A DNA stretch of 64,000 nucleotides. It comes from Streptomyces sp. NRRL B-24484 (GTDB lineage: Bacteria; Actinomycetota; Actinomycetes; Streptomycetales; Streptomycetaceae). Positions 46,101-56,611 of this stretch are shown here, in pieces; within the stretch, counting starts at the first letter, position 1; every line of letters starts with the position of its first letter. The notes beneath the pieces are model-generated. The model had not been told where the DNA came from, did not search any database, and saw nothing but the letters and a program-made list of their open reading frames with translations. The stretch is taken from the NCBI RefSeq assembly GCF_000717715.1, contig NZ_JOAI01000031.1, positions 55,892-119,891 of the forward strand, in the 5' to 3' direction. The position numbers and the translations under genes are program-made.

Positions 46101-47663
46101 TCAGACCGCGGTGGGGCAGAGCTCGGGGGCGACGGCGGCCCGGTCGTTGACGTACCGGCCGGCGTGTTCGGCGAGGAGGTCGAGGACGTGCGCGATGTCG
46201 TCCAGTGTGGTCTCCGGGTTGAGCAGGGTGAACTTCAGGTAGTGGCGGCCGTCGACCCTGGTGCCGGCGACGACGGCCTCGCCGGAGGCGGCGAGCGCCT
46301 CGCGGGCGTACAGGTTGGCCTCGTCGGCGAGTTCGCGGGACGGGCCGGCGGGCGGCAGCCAGCGGAAGACGACGGTGGACAGCTGCGACTTGGTGACGAC
46401 CTCGAAGCGCGGGTCCTCGGTGAGCATCTCCCAGGCGGCGGCGGCCCGGTCGACGACCTCGTCGAAGAGCAGGCCGACGGCCTCGGCGCCCATGACGCGC
46501 AGGGTCAGCCAGAGCTTGAGGGCGTCGAAGCGCCGGGTGGTCTGGATGCTCTTGTCGACCTGGTTGGGGATCCGCCGCTCGGCCATCCGGGCCGGGTTGA
46601 GGTAGTCCGCGTAGTAGGTCGCGTGCCGCAGCGTGCTGCCGTCGCGGACCAGAACGGCGGAGGAACTGATCGGCTGGAAGAAGGACTTGTGGTAGTCGAC
46701 GGTGACCGAGTCGGCCCGCTCGATGCCGTCGAGCAGCCGCCGGCGGGTGGGGGAGACGAGCAGTCCGCAGCCGTAGGCGGCGTCCACGTGCATCCACACC
46801 CCGGCGGCGGCGCACAGGCCGGCGATCTCGGGCAGCGGGTCGATCGAGCCGAAGTCGGTGGTGCCGGCGGTGGCGACCACGGCCATCACGGTCAGGCCCT
46901 CGGCGGTGCAGCGGGCGAGCTCCCGGGCGAGCGCCTCGGGCTTCATCCGGCGGCTGCGGTCGGTCTCCACGGAGATCACCGCGTCCGTGCCGAGGCCGAG
47001 CAGTTTCGCGGACTTCTTGACGCTGAAGTGGCTGGCTTCGGAGGCGATGATGCGCAGCTTCGGCAGCAGTTCGTGCTTGGCCGGCGGGGTGTCGGCGGCG
47101 GCCGCGAGGGCGGCGCAGGCCTCTTCGCGGGCGAGCAGCAGGGCCTGGAAGTTGGACTGGGTGCCGCCGCTGGTGAAGACGCCGTCGGCGTCCGGGCCGA
47201 GGCCGATCCGCTCGGCCGTCCAGTCGACCAGGCGGCGCTCGATGAGGGTGCCGCCGGCGCTCTGGTCCCAGGTGTCCAGCGAGGAGTTGACGGCGGTGAG
47301 GACGGCCTCGCCGAGCAGGGCGGGGATCACCACCGGGCAGTTGAGGTGGGCCAGGTAGCGCGGGTGGTGGAAGTAGACGGCGTCGCGGAGGTAGACGTCC
47401 TCCAGCTCGGCGAGCGCCTCGGCGGGGTCGCCGAGCGGACGGTCGAGGTCGATGCCGGATATCTCCGGGGCCAGCCGGTCCGGGGTCGTCCCGGTGAAGG
47501 GGCGGGTGGTGGTGGAGACCTTGGCGGCGACGGTCTCGACGCCGGCCCGCAGGGAATCCCGGTAGCGCTCCACCGTGCGGTCGTTGAACAGGTGTGATCT
47601 GGCGTCCTCCAGGGTGGCGGTGCTGCCTGCCGACGGCTCGACGGTGTGGCCCCGGAAACTCAT
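46101..47663 (-). CDS. desA: DesA-like PLP-dependent lysine decarboxylase
   Basis: 520 residues from ATG 47663. A group II (aromatic-type fold) decarboxylase: [11 protein letters not shown] binds the phosphate of PLP, HVDAAYG has the Asp that holds the pyridine nitrogen, and Lys326 in VDYHK326SFFQ forms the Schiff base. It makes cadaverine from lysine, the first step of desferrioxamine synthesis. Its iron box at 47700 is 37 nt upstream of the start, so the whole operon should be switched off by iron. Confidence 0.94.
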   Translation of the reverse strand: MSFRGHTVEPSAGSTATLEDARSHLFNDRTVERYRDSLRAGVETVAAKVSTTTRPFTGTTPDRLAPEISGIDLDRPLGDPAEALAELEDVYLRDAVYFHHPRYLAHLNCPVVIPALLGEAVLTAVNSSLDTWDQSAGGTLIERRLVDWTAERIGLGPDADGVFTSGGTQSNFQALLLAREEACAALAAAADTPPAKHELLPKLRIIASEASHFSVKKSAKLLGLGTDAVISVETDRSRRMKPEALARELARCTAEGLTVMAVVATAGTTDFGSIDPLPEIAGLCAAAGVWMHVDAAYGCGLLVSPTRRRLLDGIERADSVTVDYHKSFFQPISSSAVLVRDGSTLRHATYYADYLNPARMAERRIPNQVDKSIQTTRRFDALKLWLTLRVMGAEAVGLLFDEVVDRAAAAWEMLTEDPRFEVVTKSQLSTVVFRWLPPAGPSRELADEANLYAREALAASGEAVVAGTRVDGRHYLKFTLLNPETTLDDIAHVLDLLAEHAGRYVNDRAAVAPELCPTAV

Positions 47664-47699
47664 GGTCAGTCCTCAACGGTCGCGGACGGGGAGTGGAAC

Positions 47700-47718
47700 T
47701 TAGGTTAGCCTATCCTAA
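47700..47718 (-). promoter_or_regulatory. Iron box (DmdR/IdeR operator) for desABCD
   Basis: The 19-bp palindrome TTAGGTTAGCCTATCCTAA differs from the consensus TTAGGTTAGGCTAACCTAA at two positions. It lies 37 nt before desA. Iron-loaded DmdR1 would repress. Confidence 0.92.
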
Positions 47719-47798
47719 GTTCCATGCGGGCGCGACGGCCCGCCCCCGGATTCGGGGAACGGGCCGTCGTGGAGGTGGCGCTGACGGTGTGTCGGAAA

Positions 47799-48665
47799 TC
47801 AGTCCCCGTCAGGAGCGGTGCCGGAGGCGGCCTCCAGTCGGAGCTGCTCCTCGGAGGCGCCGCGCCGCCAGTAGCCGGCGAAGGTCACCGCGGTGCGGTC
47901 CGTCCCGCGCTCGCCGACCAGGTGCCGGCGCAGCGCCCGGACGCTCCCGGACTCGCCGGCGATCCAGGCGTACGGGGTGCCCCCCGGCAGGTCGGCCGCG
48001 CGGACCGCCTCCACCAGCGGGGTCGCCCCGCTCTCCCGGACCAGCCAGGTGATGTCCACCTCCGGTCCGGCGGCCAGGTCCTGGATGTCCTCCGCGTACG
48101 GGACCTCGATCCAGACCCGGGCGCGGGTGGTCGGCGGCAGCCCGTCCAGGATGCCGCCGACGGCGGGCAGCGCCGTCTCGTCCGCGGCCAGCAGCACCCA
48201 GTCGGTGCCGGCCGGCGGACGGAAGCAGACGCTGCGGTTGTCCTCGACGGCCGGGCCGAGCAGGACCACCCGGTCGCCCGGTGCGGCCTTCGCCGCCCAT
48301 ACGGCGGCCGGCCCGGCAGCACCGGGCGAGTCCACCCCGTGCAGCACGAAGTCGACGTCCACCTCGTCCGGGTCGCGGCGCTGCGCGCGGACGGTGTACG
48401 AGCGCATCACCGCCCGGACGCCCTCGTCGAGGGCCCGCCAGGCGGCGAACCGGCCCTCGCCCTCTCCGATCGGCAGCACCGGGGCGTCCTGCCCGGGGTG
48501 CGGCAGGAAGAGCGAGAAGCTCTGGTCCCGGCCGCCCGAGGCGAAACCGGCCAGCTGCGCGCCGCCGAAGGTGACCCGCAGCATCGTCGGCCCGAGCCGG
48601 CGGGTGCGGACGACCCCGGCCTCGAAGAACCCGTACTGCGCCGCGATCGCGGAAGCGGTGGCCAT
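47799..48665 (-). CDS. desF: Siderophore-interacting protein (FAD ferric-siderophore reductase)
   Basis: 288 residues from ATG 48665. The FAD-binding motif is RSYTVR, followed by VDFVLHG and the C-terminal signature YWRRGASEEQL of the SIP/ViuB family. It reduces ferric siderophore in the cytosol to release Fe2+. It follows the binding-protein gene by 7 nt, in the same operon. In S. coelicolor a similar gene next to desE is called desF; I use that name from memory. Confidence 0.88.
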   Translation of the reverse strand: MATASAIAAQYGFFEAGVVRTRRLGPTMLRVTFGGAQLAGFASGGRDQSFSLFLPHPGQDAPVLPIGEGEGRFAAWRALDEGVRAVMRSYTVRAQRRDPDEVDVDFVLHGVDSPGAAGPAAVWAAKAAPGDRVVLLGPAVEDNRSVCFRPPAGTDWVLLAADETALPAVGGILDGLPPTTRARVWIEVPYAEDIQDLAAGPEVDITWLVRESGATPLVEAVRAADLPGGTPYAWIAGESGSVRALRRHLVGERGTDRTAVTFAGYWRRGASEEQLRLEAASGTAPDGD

Positions 48666-48672
48666 GGCGGCG

Positions 48673-49722
48673 TCAGCTCACCTTCCTGGCGTTCCGGATC
48701 GCCTTGGCGAGGTTCTCCAGCAGCGGCGCGGCGCCCGCGTACGAGAAGCGCGGCACCGCGTCCCACGGGGTGATCTGGCCGGCCTTGACGGCGGGCAGCT
48801 GGCCCCAGGCCGGCTTGGCGGCGAGGTCCTTGGGCTGCAGCGAGGTGGAGCGGTTGTCCAGCAGCAGCAGGTCGGCGGGGAACTTGCCGGCGTTCTCCCA
48901 GCTGAGCGCCTCGAAGTAGTCGCCGGCCTCCAGCTTGGTGGGCACCACGATGTCGACGCCGAGCTCGGCGAAGTACATCAGGTCGGTGGAGATCTTCGGG
49001 TTGGAGACGTAGAAGACGTCCGCACTGCCCGAGCAGGCCATCACCTTGATGCCGCCGCCGGCCTTGGCCGCCTGGCGGAGCTCCTCGGCGGCCTTCTCGA
49101 AGCGGGCCTTGGCGTCGGTGACCTTCTTGGCCTTCAGGTCCGCGCCGAGCGACTCCGCGAGCGCGGCGTACCGCTCGATCGGCTTGGTCATCGGGACGCG
49201 GGCGGTGGTGATCGCGGCGCTCGGGGCGAGCCCCAGGATCTTGTCCTTGCTCTCGTCCGGCACGTACCACAGCGCGTCCGGGTCGTACATGTGCGTCACC
49301 AGCAGCTCGGGCCGCAGCGCCGCGTACTTCTCGACGCTGAACTCGCCCCAGGCGTTGCCGAGGATCTCGACCGTGTCGACCTTCAGGTCGCCGGCCGTCG
49401 GGTCGGCCTTGCCGTCGGCGGTCTTCGTCTCGCCGAAGACGCCGACGATCTGCTCGTCCAGGCCGAAGTCCACCAGGGCCGCCGCGGTGCCGGTGTACGC
49501 CACGATCCGCTTCGGCGCGGACCCGGCGGTGAGCGCCTTCCTGCGGTCGTCGGTGAACGACCAGGGGCCCGCACCGGCGGGCTTCGCCGAGGAGCCCGAC
49601 GCGTCGGAACCCGAACCGCCGCTGCTGCCGCAGGCGGCGAGCACGGCACCGAGGGCGGTGGCGCCACCGGCGGCGAGCAGGCCGCGACGGGAGAGGTGAG
49701 CGGCAGTTCTGGAACGCGGCAT
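48673..49722 (-). CDS. desE: Ferric-siderophore binding lipoprotein
   Basis: 349 residues from ATG 49722. A twin-arginine-like signal (SRRGLLAAGG) ends in the lipobox LAAC, followed by a Gly/Ser-rich linker. The rest is a cluster III (FhuD/BtuF) binding protein: PKRIVAYTGTAAALVDFGLDEQIVGV and a long inter-lobe helix. It captures ferrioxamine-type complexes outside the membrane and hands them to the permeases encoded divergently. The iron box at 49803 is 80 nt from its start and serves both directions. Confidence 0.9.
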   Translation of the reverse strand: MPRSRTAAHLSRRGLLAAGGATALGAVLAACGSSGGSGSDASGSSAKPAGAGPWSFTDDRRKALTAGSAPKRIVAYTGTAAALVDFGLDEQIVGVFGETKTADGKADPTAGDLKVDTVEILGNAWGEFSVEKYAALRPELLVTHMYDPDALWYVPDESKDKILGLAPSAAITTARVPMTKPIERYAALAESLGADLKAKKVTDAKARFEKAAEELRQAAKAGGGIKVMACSGSADVFYVSNPKISTDLMYFAELGVDIVVPTKLEAGDYFEALSWENAGKFPADLLLLDNRSTSLQPKDLAAKPAWGQLPAVKAGQITPWDAVPRFSYAGAAPLLENLAKAIRNARKVS

Positions 49723-49802
49723 GACGGTGTCTCTCTCGGTTCGAAGGGGGCGGGCGCAGCGGCTGGTGCAGGCGGGGGCTGGCAGCGGACCCGCAGCGGG
49801 AC

Positions 49803-49821
49803 TTAGGTTAACCTAACCTAA
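49803..49821. promoter_or_regulatory. Iron box (DmdR/IdeR operator), divergent
   Basis: TTAGGTTAACCTAACCTAA is a near-perfect 19-bp iron box; it differs from the consensus at one position in the centre. It lies between the binding-protein gene (leftward) and the permease gene (rightward) and should control both. Confidence 0.94.
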
Positions 49822-49878
49822 GTCGTTGTCCAGAGGGGCTTCCGGAAAACGGTCCCCGCCAGCGTCGGAGCACCATCC

Positions 49879-50943
49879 GTGTCCCTCACCAAGCCGCCAC
49901 AGGCCCAAGGGAGTTCGGCCGAACCCGCCGACCCCCGACGACGCCCTCCCGGCGCCCGCACCGCGCTGCGCGCCGCCGGCCTCCTCGTCGCCCTCGCCGT
50001 CCTGCTCACCGTCCTGGCGCTGAGCATCGGCGTCGGCGCCAAGGAGCTCTCGCCCGCCGAGGTCTGGCACGGCCTCACCGACCCCGCCTCCGGCTCGTAC
50101 ACCGTCGTCCACGAGATGCGGCTGCCGCGGACCCTGCTCGGCCTGCTCGCCGGCACCGCGCTGGGCCTCGCCGGCGGCGTCATGCAGGCCCTCACCCGCA
50201 ACCCGCTCGCCGACCCCGGCCTGCTCGGCATCAACGCCGGCGCCTCCGCCGCCGTCGTCTCCGCCGGCACCTTCCTCGGCATCGCCACCTTCGACGGCTA
50301 CGTCTGGTTCGCCCTCGCCGGCACCGCCGCGGTCGCCGCCCTGGTCTACGCCGTCGGCGGCGGCCGCGGTGCCACCCCGGCCCGGCTCGCCCTCGCCGGC
50401 TCCGCCCTCAACGCCACCCTCTACAGCTACGTCAGCGCCCTGATGCTGCTCGACTCCGGCGCCCTGGAGAAGATGCGCTTCTGGACGGTCGGCTCGCTCG
50501 CCGGCGCCCAGGGCTCCACCGTGCTCAAGGTGCTGCCGTTCATCGCCGCGGGCCTGCTGCTCGCCCTCGCCCTCGCCCGGCCGCTCAACGCGATGGCGCT
50601 CGGCGACGACTCCGCCCGCGCCCTCGGCGCCCGGCCCGAACTGGTCCGCGCCGCCGCGATCACCGCCGTCACCCTGCTCTGCGGCGCCGCCACCGCGGCC
50701 TGCGGCCCGATCGTCTTCGTCGGCCTGATGGTGCCGCACTTCGTCCGCGCCCTCACCGGCCCCGACCTGCGCTGGCTCTTCCCGTACTGCGCCGTCCTCG
50801 CCCCCGTCCTGCTGCTCGGCGCCGACGTGCTCGGCCGCGTCCTCGGACGGCCCGGCGAACTCCAGGTCGGCATCGTCACCGCCGTCCTCGGCGGCCCCTT
50901 CTTCCTCTACCTCGCACGCCGCGGAAAGGTGGCCCGGGCATGA
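49879..50943 (+). CDS. FecCD-family iron-siderophore permease 1
   Basis: 354 residues from GTG 49879. About nine hydrophobic helices. Family phrases [20 protein letters not shown] and [20 protein letters not shown], and the ATPase-contact loop [14 protein letters not shown]. With the second permease it forms the heterodimeric import channel. The stop overlaps the next start (ATGA). The first 30 residues are Pro/Arg-rich and cytosolic. Confidence 0.93.
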   Translation: MSLTKPPQAQGSSAEPADPRRRPPGARTALRAAGLLVALAVLLTVLALSIGVGAKELSPAEVWHGLTDPASGSYTVVHEMRLPRTLLGLLAGTALGLAGGVMQALTRNPLADPGLLGINAGASAAVVSAGTFLGIATFDGYVWFALAGTAAVAALVYAVGGGRGATPARLALAGSALNATLYSYVSALMLLDSGALEKMRFWTVGSLAGAQGSTVLKVLPFIAAGLLLALALARPLNAMALGDDSARALGARPELVRAAAITAVTLLCGAATAACGPIVFVGLMVPHFVRALTGPDLRWLFPYCAVLAPVLLLGADVLGRVLGRPGELQVGIVTAVLGGPFFLYLARRGKVARA

Positions 50944-51971
50944 GCAGCACCCTCCGGATCGGCGCCGCCGTCTCCGTCCGCCACCGGCCCCGCGCCCTGC
51001 TGGCCGGTGCCGCGGCCGCCCTGCTCGCCCTCGCCGTCGGCGTCCTCGCCCTCGGCAGCGGCGACTACCCGATGAGCACCTCGGACGTGCTGCGCACCCT
51101 CACCGGCGGCGGCAGCCCCGCCGAGGACTTCATCGTCAACGACCTGCGGCTGCCCCGCGTCGTCACCGCCCTGCTGGTCGGCGCCGCCCTCGCCCTGGCC
51201 GGCGCGCTCTTCCAGTCCCTCGTCCGCAACCCGCTCGGCAGCCCCGACGTCCTCGGCTTCACCCAGGGCGCCGGCGCCGGCGCCCTGCTGGTCGTCCTCG
51301 CCGGCGGCAGCAGCCTCGCCCTGGCCGGCGGCGCGGTCGCCGGCGGCATCGCCACCGGCGCCGCCATCTACGCCCTCGCCTGGCGACAGGGCGTCCAGGG
51401 CAGCCGGCTCGTCCTCGTCGGCATCGGCAGCGCCGCCGTCCTCACCGGCATCAACGGCTACCTGCTGACCCGCACCCAGCTGATGGACGCCGCCCGCGCG
51501 ATGCTCTGGCTCACCGGCAGCCTCGACGGCCGCGGCTGGCGCGACGCCGTCCCGCTGCTGATCGCCCTCGCCGTCCTCGGCCCCGCAGTCCTGCTCGGCG
51601 CCGGCCGCGCCCTGCGGATGCTGGAGATGGGCGACGACGCCGCCGGCGGCCTCGGCATCCGGGTCGAACGCGTCCGCCTCGCCCTGCTCGCCTGCGCCGT
51701 CCTGCTCGCCGCGCTCGCCGCGGCCGCCGCCGGCCCGGTCAACTTCGTCGCCCTCACCGCCCCCCAGCTGGCCAAGCGGCTCACCCGCGCACCCGGCCCC
51801 AACCTGCTCGCCGCCATGTGCACCGGCGCCGCCCTGCTCGTCACCGCCGACTACCTCGCCCAACGGGCCTTCGCCGGCCACCAGCTGCCGGTCGGCGTCG
51901 TCACCGGCGTCCTCGGCGGCGGCTACCTGGTCTGGCTCCTCGCCACCGAGCGCCGGGCAGGCCGGATTTGA
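50940..51971 (+). CDS. FecCD-family iron-siderophore permease 2
   Basis: 343 residues from ATG 50940, overlapping the first permease gene. Family phrases [20 protein letters not shown] and [21 protein letters not shown], and the coupling loop [14 protein letters not shown] paralogue of the upstream permease; together they form the membrane part of the importer. Confidence 0.93.
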   Translation: MSSTLRIGAAVSVRHRPRALLAGAAAALLALAVGVLALGSGDYPMSTSDVLRTLTGGGSPAEDFIVNDLRLPRVVTALLVGAALALAGALFQSLVRNPLGSPDVLGFTQGAGAGALLVVLAGGSSLALAGGAVAGGIATGAAIYALAWRQGVQGSRLVLVGIGSAAVLTGINGYLLTRTQLMDAARAMLWLTGSLDGRGWRDAVPLLIALAVLGPAVLLGAGRALRMLEMGDDAAGGLGIRVERVRLALLACAVLLAALAAAAAGPVNFVALTAPQLAKRLTRAPGPNLLAAMCTGAALLVTADYLAQRAFAGHQLPVGVVTGVLGGGYLVWLLATERRAGRI

Positions 51972-52024
51972 GCAGACAGCCCGCGCCCCGCACCCGCACC
52001 ACGACCCGGAACGGAGTCCCGACC

Positions 52025-52849
52025 ATGGAAACCGGCGGACCGCGCCTCGCCGGCGCCGACCTCACCCTCGCCTACGAGAAGCGCACCATCGCCGAGGGCC
52101 TGACCGTCACCGTCCCCGACCGGTCGTTCACCGTCGTCGTCGGCCCGAACGCCTGCGGCAAGTCCACCCTGCTGCGCGCCCTCTCCCGCACCCTCAAGCC
52201 GTCCGCCGGCTCGGTGCTGCTCGACGGCCAGGACATCGCCTCGATCCCGGCCCGCAAGGTCGCCCGCACCCTCGGCCTGCTGCCGCAGTCCTCCGTCGCC
52301 CCCGACGGCATCACCGTCGCCGAACTCGTCGCCCGCGGCCGCTACCCGCACCAGGGCCTGCTCCGCCAGTGGTCCGCCCGGGACGAGGAGGTCGTCACCG
52401 AGTCGATGGCCGCCACCGGCGTCGGCACCCTCGCCGACCGGCTCGTCGACGAGCTCTCCGGCGGCCAGCGCCAGCGCGTCTGGATCGCCATGGCGCTCGC
52501 CCAGGAGACCCCGCTGCTGCTCCTCGACGAACCCACCACCTACCTCGACATCGCCCACCAGATCGAGGTCCTCGACCTGTGCGCCCGGCTGCACGAGGAG
52601 CAGGGCCGCACCCTCGTCGCCGTCCTGCACGACCTCAACCACGCGGCCCGCTACGCCACCCACCTGATCGCCATGCGCGACGGCGAGGTCGTCGCCTCCG
52701 GCCCGCCCACCGAGATCGTCACCGCCGAACTCGTCGAGGAGGTCTTCCGGCTGCCCTGCCGGGTCATCGAGGACCCCGAGACCGGAACCCCGCTGGTCGT
52801 CCCCGCCGCCCGCCGCGGCGCCGTGCGCCCCGAGGGGAGCCGGGCATGA
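52025..52849 (+). CDS. ABC ATPase of the siderophore importer (FecE/FhuC type)
   Basis: 274 residues from ATG 52025, with GGAG about 9 nt upstream. Walker [11 protein letters not shown]-loop LLPQSS, signature [15 protein letters not shown], Walker [13 protein letters not shown] and H-loop LHDLNHA. It powers the two permeases. The gap from permease 2 is 53 nt. Its stop overlaps the amidase start (ATGA). Confidence 0.95.
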   Translation: METGGPRLAGADLTLAYEKRTIAEGLTVTVPDRSFTVVVGPNACGKSTLLRALSRTLKPSAGSVLLDGQDIASIPARKVARTLGLLPQSSVAPDGITVAELVARGRYPHQGLLRQWSARDEEVVTESMAATGVGTLADRLVDELSGGQRQRVWIAMALAQETPLLLLDEPTTYLDIAHQIEVLDLCARLHEEQGRTLVAVLHDLNHAARYATHLIAMRDGEVVASGPPTEIVTAELVEEVFRLPCRVIEDPETGTPLVVPAARRGAVRPEGSRA

Positions 52850-54921
52850 CCGCCCGCACCCACCGCGACGCGTACGGGATCCCGCACCTGCGCGCCGACG
52901 ACCCGCTCGAACTCGCCCGCGCCCAGGGCCGCAACGCCGCCGCCGACCGGGCCTGGCAGATCGAGGTCGAGCGGCACCGCGCCCGCGGCACCTCCGCCGC
53001 CTTCCTCGGCGCCGACGCGCTCGGCTGGGACGTCTTCGCCCGGCGGGCCCGGCTCGCCGACACCGCCCGCCGCTGCTACGAGGCGCTCGCCCCGGCGACC
53101 GCCGCGTGGGTCCGCGCCTACGTCGACGGCGTCAACGGCGGTCTCGCCGAACACGGCCACCGGGCACCCGAGTTCGCCGCCGCCGGGACCGCCCCCGGCC
53201 ACTGGGAGCCGTGGACCCCGCTCTCCGTCTGGCTCTCCCACCACGTCCTGTTCGCCGGCTTCCCCACCAAGCTCTGGCGCGACCGGGTCGCCCGCACCCT
53301 CGGCGAGGAGCACACCGAACTCTTCGCCACCGACGGCCCCGGCACCGCCGGCAGCAACGGCTGGCTGATCGCCGGCGAACGCACCGCCAGCGGCGCCGCC
53401 CTGATCGCCGGCGACCCGCACCGCTTCATCGAGGACCCGGGCATCTACCAGCAGATCCGGCTGGCCTGCCCGGAGTTCGACGTGATCGGCCTGGCCGTGC
53501 CCGGCGTCCCCGGCATCGGCCACTTCGGCCACACCGGCGGCGTCGCCTGGGCGATCACCAACGCCATGGCCGACTACCAGGACCTCTACCGGGAGCGGCT
53601 GCGCCGCACCGACGGCCCCGACGGCCCGGGCGTCGAGGCGCTCGGCCCGGACGGCTGGCGGCCCGCCGCCGTCCACCGCGAGACGGTCGAGGTCGCCGGC
53701 GCCGGACCGGTGGAGATCGAGATCGTCGAGACCGCCCGCGGACCGGTGATCACCGGCGGTCCCGACGGCACCGACGGGGGCGGGGAGGCCCTCAGTCTCC
53801 GCTGCCTGCCGCGGGTCGACGCCGAGCTCGGCTTCGACGCGCTGCCCGCCCTGCTGCGCGCCCGTACCGTCGCCGACGTCGACCGCGCCCTCGACCACTG
53901 GATCGAGCCGGTCAACGTCGTCCAGGCCGCCGACACCGCGGGCGGCCTGCTGCACCGGGTCGCCGGCGCCGTCCCGGACCGGCCCCGCGCCAACAGCCTG
54001 CGGCCCGTCCCCGCCTGGGAGGCCGAGCACGCCTGGCGCGGCCGGCGGCCGATGCCGCGCGCCGAGGTGCACGGCACCGCGGTGATGGCCAATCAGCGGG
54101 GCCTCGCGGCCCCGCTCGGCGTGGAGTTCGCGCCGCCGCACCGGGCCGACCGGATCGCCGAACTGCTCGCCGCCCCGGTCGCCTGGACGGCGGCCGACAC
54201 GGCGGTCGTCCACATGGACACCCACCTGGCCTCCGCCGCCCCGCTGCTCGACCTGCTCGCCTCCCTGGAGGGATTGGGCCCGGCCGCGGAGAAGCTCCGC
54301 GACCGGCTGCTGGTCTGGGACCGCCGGATGGCGGCCGACTCCGCCGACGCCGCCCGGTTCGCCGAACTGCGCTCCGCGGTCGTCCGCCGCTTCGCCGCCG
54401 AACCGGCGCTCGCCGGCCTCACCGGGCCCTCGCCGTACCCGGATCCGTTCCTGCCCTGGCTGGCGCTGCTGCCCCGGATCGCCTACGCGCTGGAGACCCT
54501 GCTGGCGGAGGACCGGCTGCCCGGCGTGGACCGGGCCGCGCTGGTGCGGGCCGCCGCCGAGGAGACCGCCGCGGCCGAGGACACCGGCCGCACCTGGGGC
54601 GCCACCCACCGGCTGGCGCCCTGGCAGGCGCTGCCCGGCGTCGACGGCGGATCCGACGACGCGTGGCCGGGACTGGCCGGCGACCACGACTGCGTGCTCT
54701 CCACCTCCAGCGTGCCCGGCTTCACCGACCGCAGCGCCCGCGGCTCGGCGGCCCGGTACGTCTGGGACCTCGCCGACCGCGACAACAGCCGCTGGGTGGT
54801 GCCGTTCGGCGCCTCCGGGCTGCCCGGCCACCCGCACCGGCGCGACCAGCTGCCGCTGTGGCTGAGCGGCGGCCTCGTACCCGTCACCACCGACTGGACC
54901 CGTCTCACCGAGGAGCCGTGA
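52846..54921 (+). CDS. Penicillin-amidase-like Ntn hydrolase in the siderophore operon
   Basis: 691 residues from ATG 52846. It has the single-chain precursor layout of penicillin G acylase: an alpha part ([22 protein letters not shown]), then the nucleophile in AGS170NGW where self-cleavage would expose Ser170, and a beta part with GDPHR and [18 protein letters not shown]. No signal peptide is visible, unlike most secreted relatives, so it probably acts in the cytosol. It is coupled to the importer ATPase gene by ATGA and to an acyltransferase gene after it. I recall a penicillin-amidase gene (desG) in some desferrioxamine clusters linked to aryl-capped products. A role in trimming imported or acylated siderophore is also possible. 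Confidence 0.85.
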   Translation: MTARTHRDAYGIPHLRADDPLELARAQGRNAAADRAWQIEVERHRARGTSAAFLGADALGWDVFARRARLADTARRCYEALAPATAAWVRAYVDGVNGGLAEHGHRAPEFAAAGTAPGHWEPWTPLSVWLSHHVLFAGFPTKLWRDRVARTLGEEHTELFATDGPGTAGSNGWLIAGERTASGAALIAGDPHRFIEDPGIYQQIRLACPEFDVIGLAVPGVPGIGHFGHTGGVAWAITNAMADYQDLYRERLRRTDGPDGPGVEALGPDGWRPAAVHRETVEVAGAGPVEIEIVETARGPVITGGPDGTDGGGEALSLRCLPRVDAELGFDALPALLRARTVADVDRALDHWIEPVNVVQAADTAGGLLHRVAGAVPDRPRANSLRPVPAWEAEHAWRGRRPMPRAEVHGTAVMANQRGLAAPLGVEFAPPHRADRIAELLAAPVAWTAADTAVVHMDTHLASAAPLLDLLASLEGLGPAAEKLRDRLLVWDRRMAADSADAARFAELRSAVVRRFAAEPALAGLTGPSPYPDPFLPWLALLPRIAYALETLLAEDRLPGVDRAALVRAAAEETAAAEDTGRTWGATHRLAPWQALPGVDGGSDDAWPGLAGDHDCVLSTSSVPGFTDRSARGSAARYVWDLADRDNSRWVVPFGASGLPGHPHRRDQLPLWLSGGLVPVTTDWTRLTEEP

Positions 54922-55517
54922 TGACCGCCGACACCCCCGCCCGGGCGGCCCTGCCCGCGGACCGCCCCGCGCTGCACGAGGAGCAGCTGCCCGCGTTGGG
55001 CGCCGTCCGGATCGTCGAGCTGGACCCGGCCGCCGACGCCGGGCTCGTCCACCGCTGGGTCACCGAACCCCGCGCCCGTTACTGGGGCATGCTCGACGCC
55101 GACCGCGAACAGGTCCGGGAGACCTACGCGTACGTCGACTCGCTGACCACCCACCACGCCTTCCTCGCCCTGCGCGACGGCCGCCCGGCCGCGCTCTTCC
55201 AGAGCTACCGGCCCGAGCACGACCCGGTCGGCGAGTGCTACGAGGTCCGGCCCGGCGACCACGGGATGCACCTGCTGATCGGCCCGCCGGACGGCCCCCC
55301 GCAGCACGGCGTCAGTCGGGCGCTGGTCGGCGTGTTCGTCCGCTTCCTGTTCGCCGACCCGGCCCGCCGCCGGATCGTCGCCGAGCCGGACGCCCGCAAC
55401 GGCCGGGCGATCGCCCTGCTGCGGCGCTGCGGCTTCGAACCCGGCCCGGAGATCGAGAAGCCGGAGAAGCGGGCCCGGCTGGTCTTCCTCGACCGGGCCG
55501 CCGCCGGGCCCGCCTGA
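54921..55517 (+). CDS. Second DesC-like siderophore acyltransferase (GNAT)
   Basis: 198 residues from ATG 54921; its first base is the last base of the amidase stop. It aligns with the DesC paralogue at 44214: LVHRWVTEPRARYWGML, RPGDHGMHLLIGP and RRIVAEPDARNGRAIALLRRCGFEPG. The extra N-terminal 30 residues are loose. As part of the importer operon it may acylate amines or hydroxylamines released by the amidase, or use a different acyl-CoA than DesC. The next gene, on the other strand, ends only 7 bp away. Confidence 0.85.
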   Translation: MTADTPARAALPADRPALHEEQLPALGAVRIVELDPAADAGLVHRWVTEPRARYWGMLDADREQVRETYAYVDSLTTHHAFLALRDGRPAALFQSYRPEHDPVGECYEVRPGDHGMHLLIGPPDGPPQHGVSRALVGVFVRFLFADPARRRIVAEPDARNGRAIALLRRCGFEPGPEIEKPEKRARLVFLDRAAAGPA

Positions 55518-55524
55518 CCCGGGC

Positions 55525-56454
55525 TCAGACGGTCAGCACGATCTTGCCCGGGGTGGCGCGCGACCCGATCAGACCGTGCGCCTTCGCGGCCTCCTCCAGC
55601 GGCAGCACGTGCTGCACGTACGGCCGCAGCAGGCCCTGCTCGACCAGCGCGGCCAGGGCCGTCAGCCCGGCGGCGTCGGGTTCGACCACCGGCCCGGCGA
55701 GGCGCCGGCCGGCCGCCGCGGCGGCTGCGGCGAGCTCCGGGCTGTTCCGCTCGATCAGGGTGATCAGGACGCCGTCCTCGGCGAGCACCGGCAGCGAACG
55801 CGGCCCGTAGCCGCCGACCCCGTCGAGGACGACGTCGATCCCGTCCAGCCCGGCGGCGAAGTCGCCGGTCCGGTAGTCGATGACGCGGTCGGCGCCGAGC
55901 GAGCGGAGGAGGTCGTGCTTGGCGGCGCTCGCCGTGGCCAGCACCTCCGCGCCGCGGGCCTTGGCGATCTGCACCGCGAGGTGGCCGACCCCGCCGCCCG
56001 CGCCGTGCACCAGGACGCGCATGCCCTCGCGCAGGCCGGCCGTGCCGACCAGCGCCTGCCAGGCGGTGAGTCCGGCCAGCGGCAGCGCGGCGGCCCGCAC
56101 GTGGTCCAGGGCCGCCGGCTTGCGGACGAGGTGCCCGGCCGGCGCGGCGACGTACTCGGCGTAGGCGCCGGCCGGCCGCGGGAAGCACGGCATGCCGAAG
56201 ACCTCGTCGCCGACCTCGAACCGGGTGACGTCGGGGGCGACCTCCTCGACCACGCCCGAGACGTCCCAGCCGAGTACGAACGGCGGCTCGCCGAGCATCG
56301 GCAGCGTGCCGGCCCGGACGTGGGCGTCCACCGGGTTGACCGAGGCCGCCCGTACCCGGACCAGCACCTCGCCGGGGCCGGGGACCGGCCGGGCGGCCTC
56401 GGTCGGGACGAGGACGTCGGGGGTGCCGAAGGACAGCTGGGTGACGGCGCGCAC
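55525..56454 (-). CDS. Zinc-independent quinone oxidoreductase (MDR family)
   Basis: 309 residues from GTG 56454. GroES-like domain (RVRAASVNPVDAHVRAG, then GWDVSGVVEEVAP), NADPH-binding motif VHGAGGGVGHLAVQIAK and IDYRTGDF, all of the QOR/zeta-crystallin type without structural zinc cysteines. It reduces quinones or enones with NADPH. It is divergent from an AraC-family gene 157 bp away, a common regulator-target layout. The frame to 56781 is not used. Confidence 0.88.
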   Translation of the reverse strand: MRAVTQLSFGTPDVLVPTEAARPVPGPGEVLVRVRAASVNPVDAHVRAGTLPMLGEPPFVLGWDVSGVVEEVAPDVTRFEVGDEVFGMPCFPRPAGAYAEYVAAPAGHLVRKPAALDHVRAAALPLAGLTAWQALVGTAGLREGMRVLVHGAGGGVGHLAVQIAKARGAEVLATASAAKHDLLRSLGADRVIDYRTGDFAAGLDGIDVVLDGVGGYGPRSLPVLAEDGVLITLIERNSPELAAAAAAAGRRLAGPVVEPDAAGLTALAALVEQGLLRPYVQHVLPLEEAAKAHGLIGSRATPGKIVLTV

Positions 56455-56599
56455 AGGGAACTCCTCGGGGCTGCTGGAGGCGCGGCAGGGAGGCCCCGCC
56501 GACCGGTTCGGGATCCACCGTAGGAGCCGGACGGAAGACGGCGAATGGCTGATCCGCTCGATTCGATGTCCGATCGTCTCTCCTCCGCGGACGGGCGGA

Positions 56600-56605
56600 T
56601 AGGCT
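56600..56605 (+). promoter_or_regulatory. -10 box TAGGCT for the leaderless AraC-family mRNA
   Basis: TAGGCT ends 6 nt before GTG 56612, with no Shine-Dalgarno sequence. Confidence 0.5.
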
Positions 56606-56611
56606 CGCCGG

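Noticed and set aside
46062..47597. 511-codon plus-strand open frame opposite desA
   Set aside because: Shadow; desA motifs and the iron box fix the coding strand.
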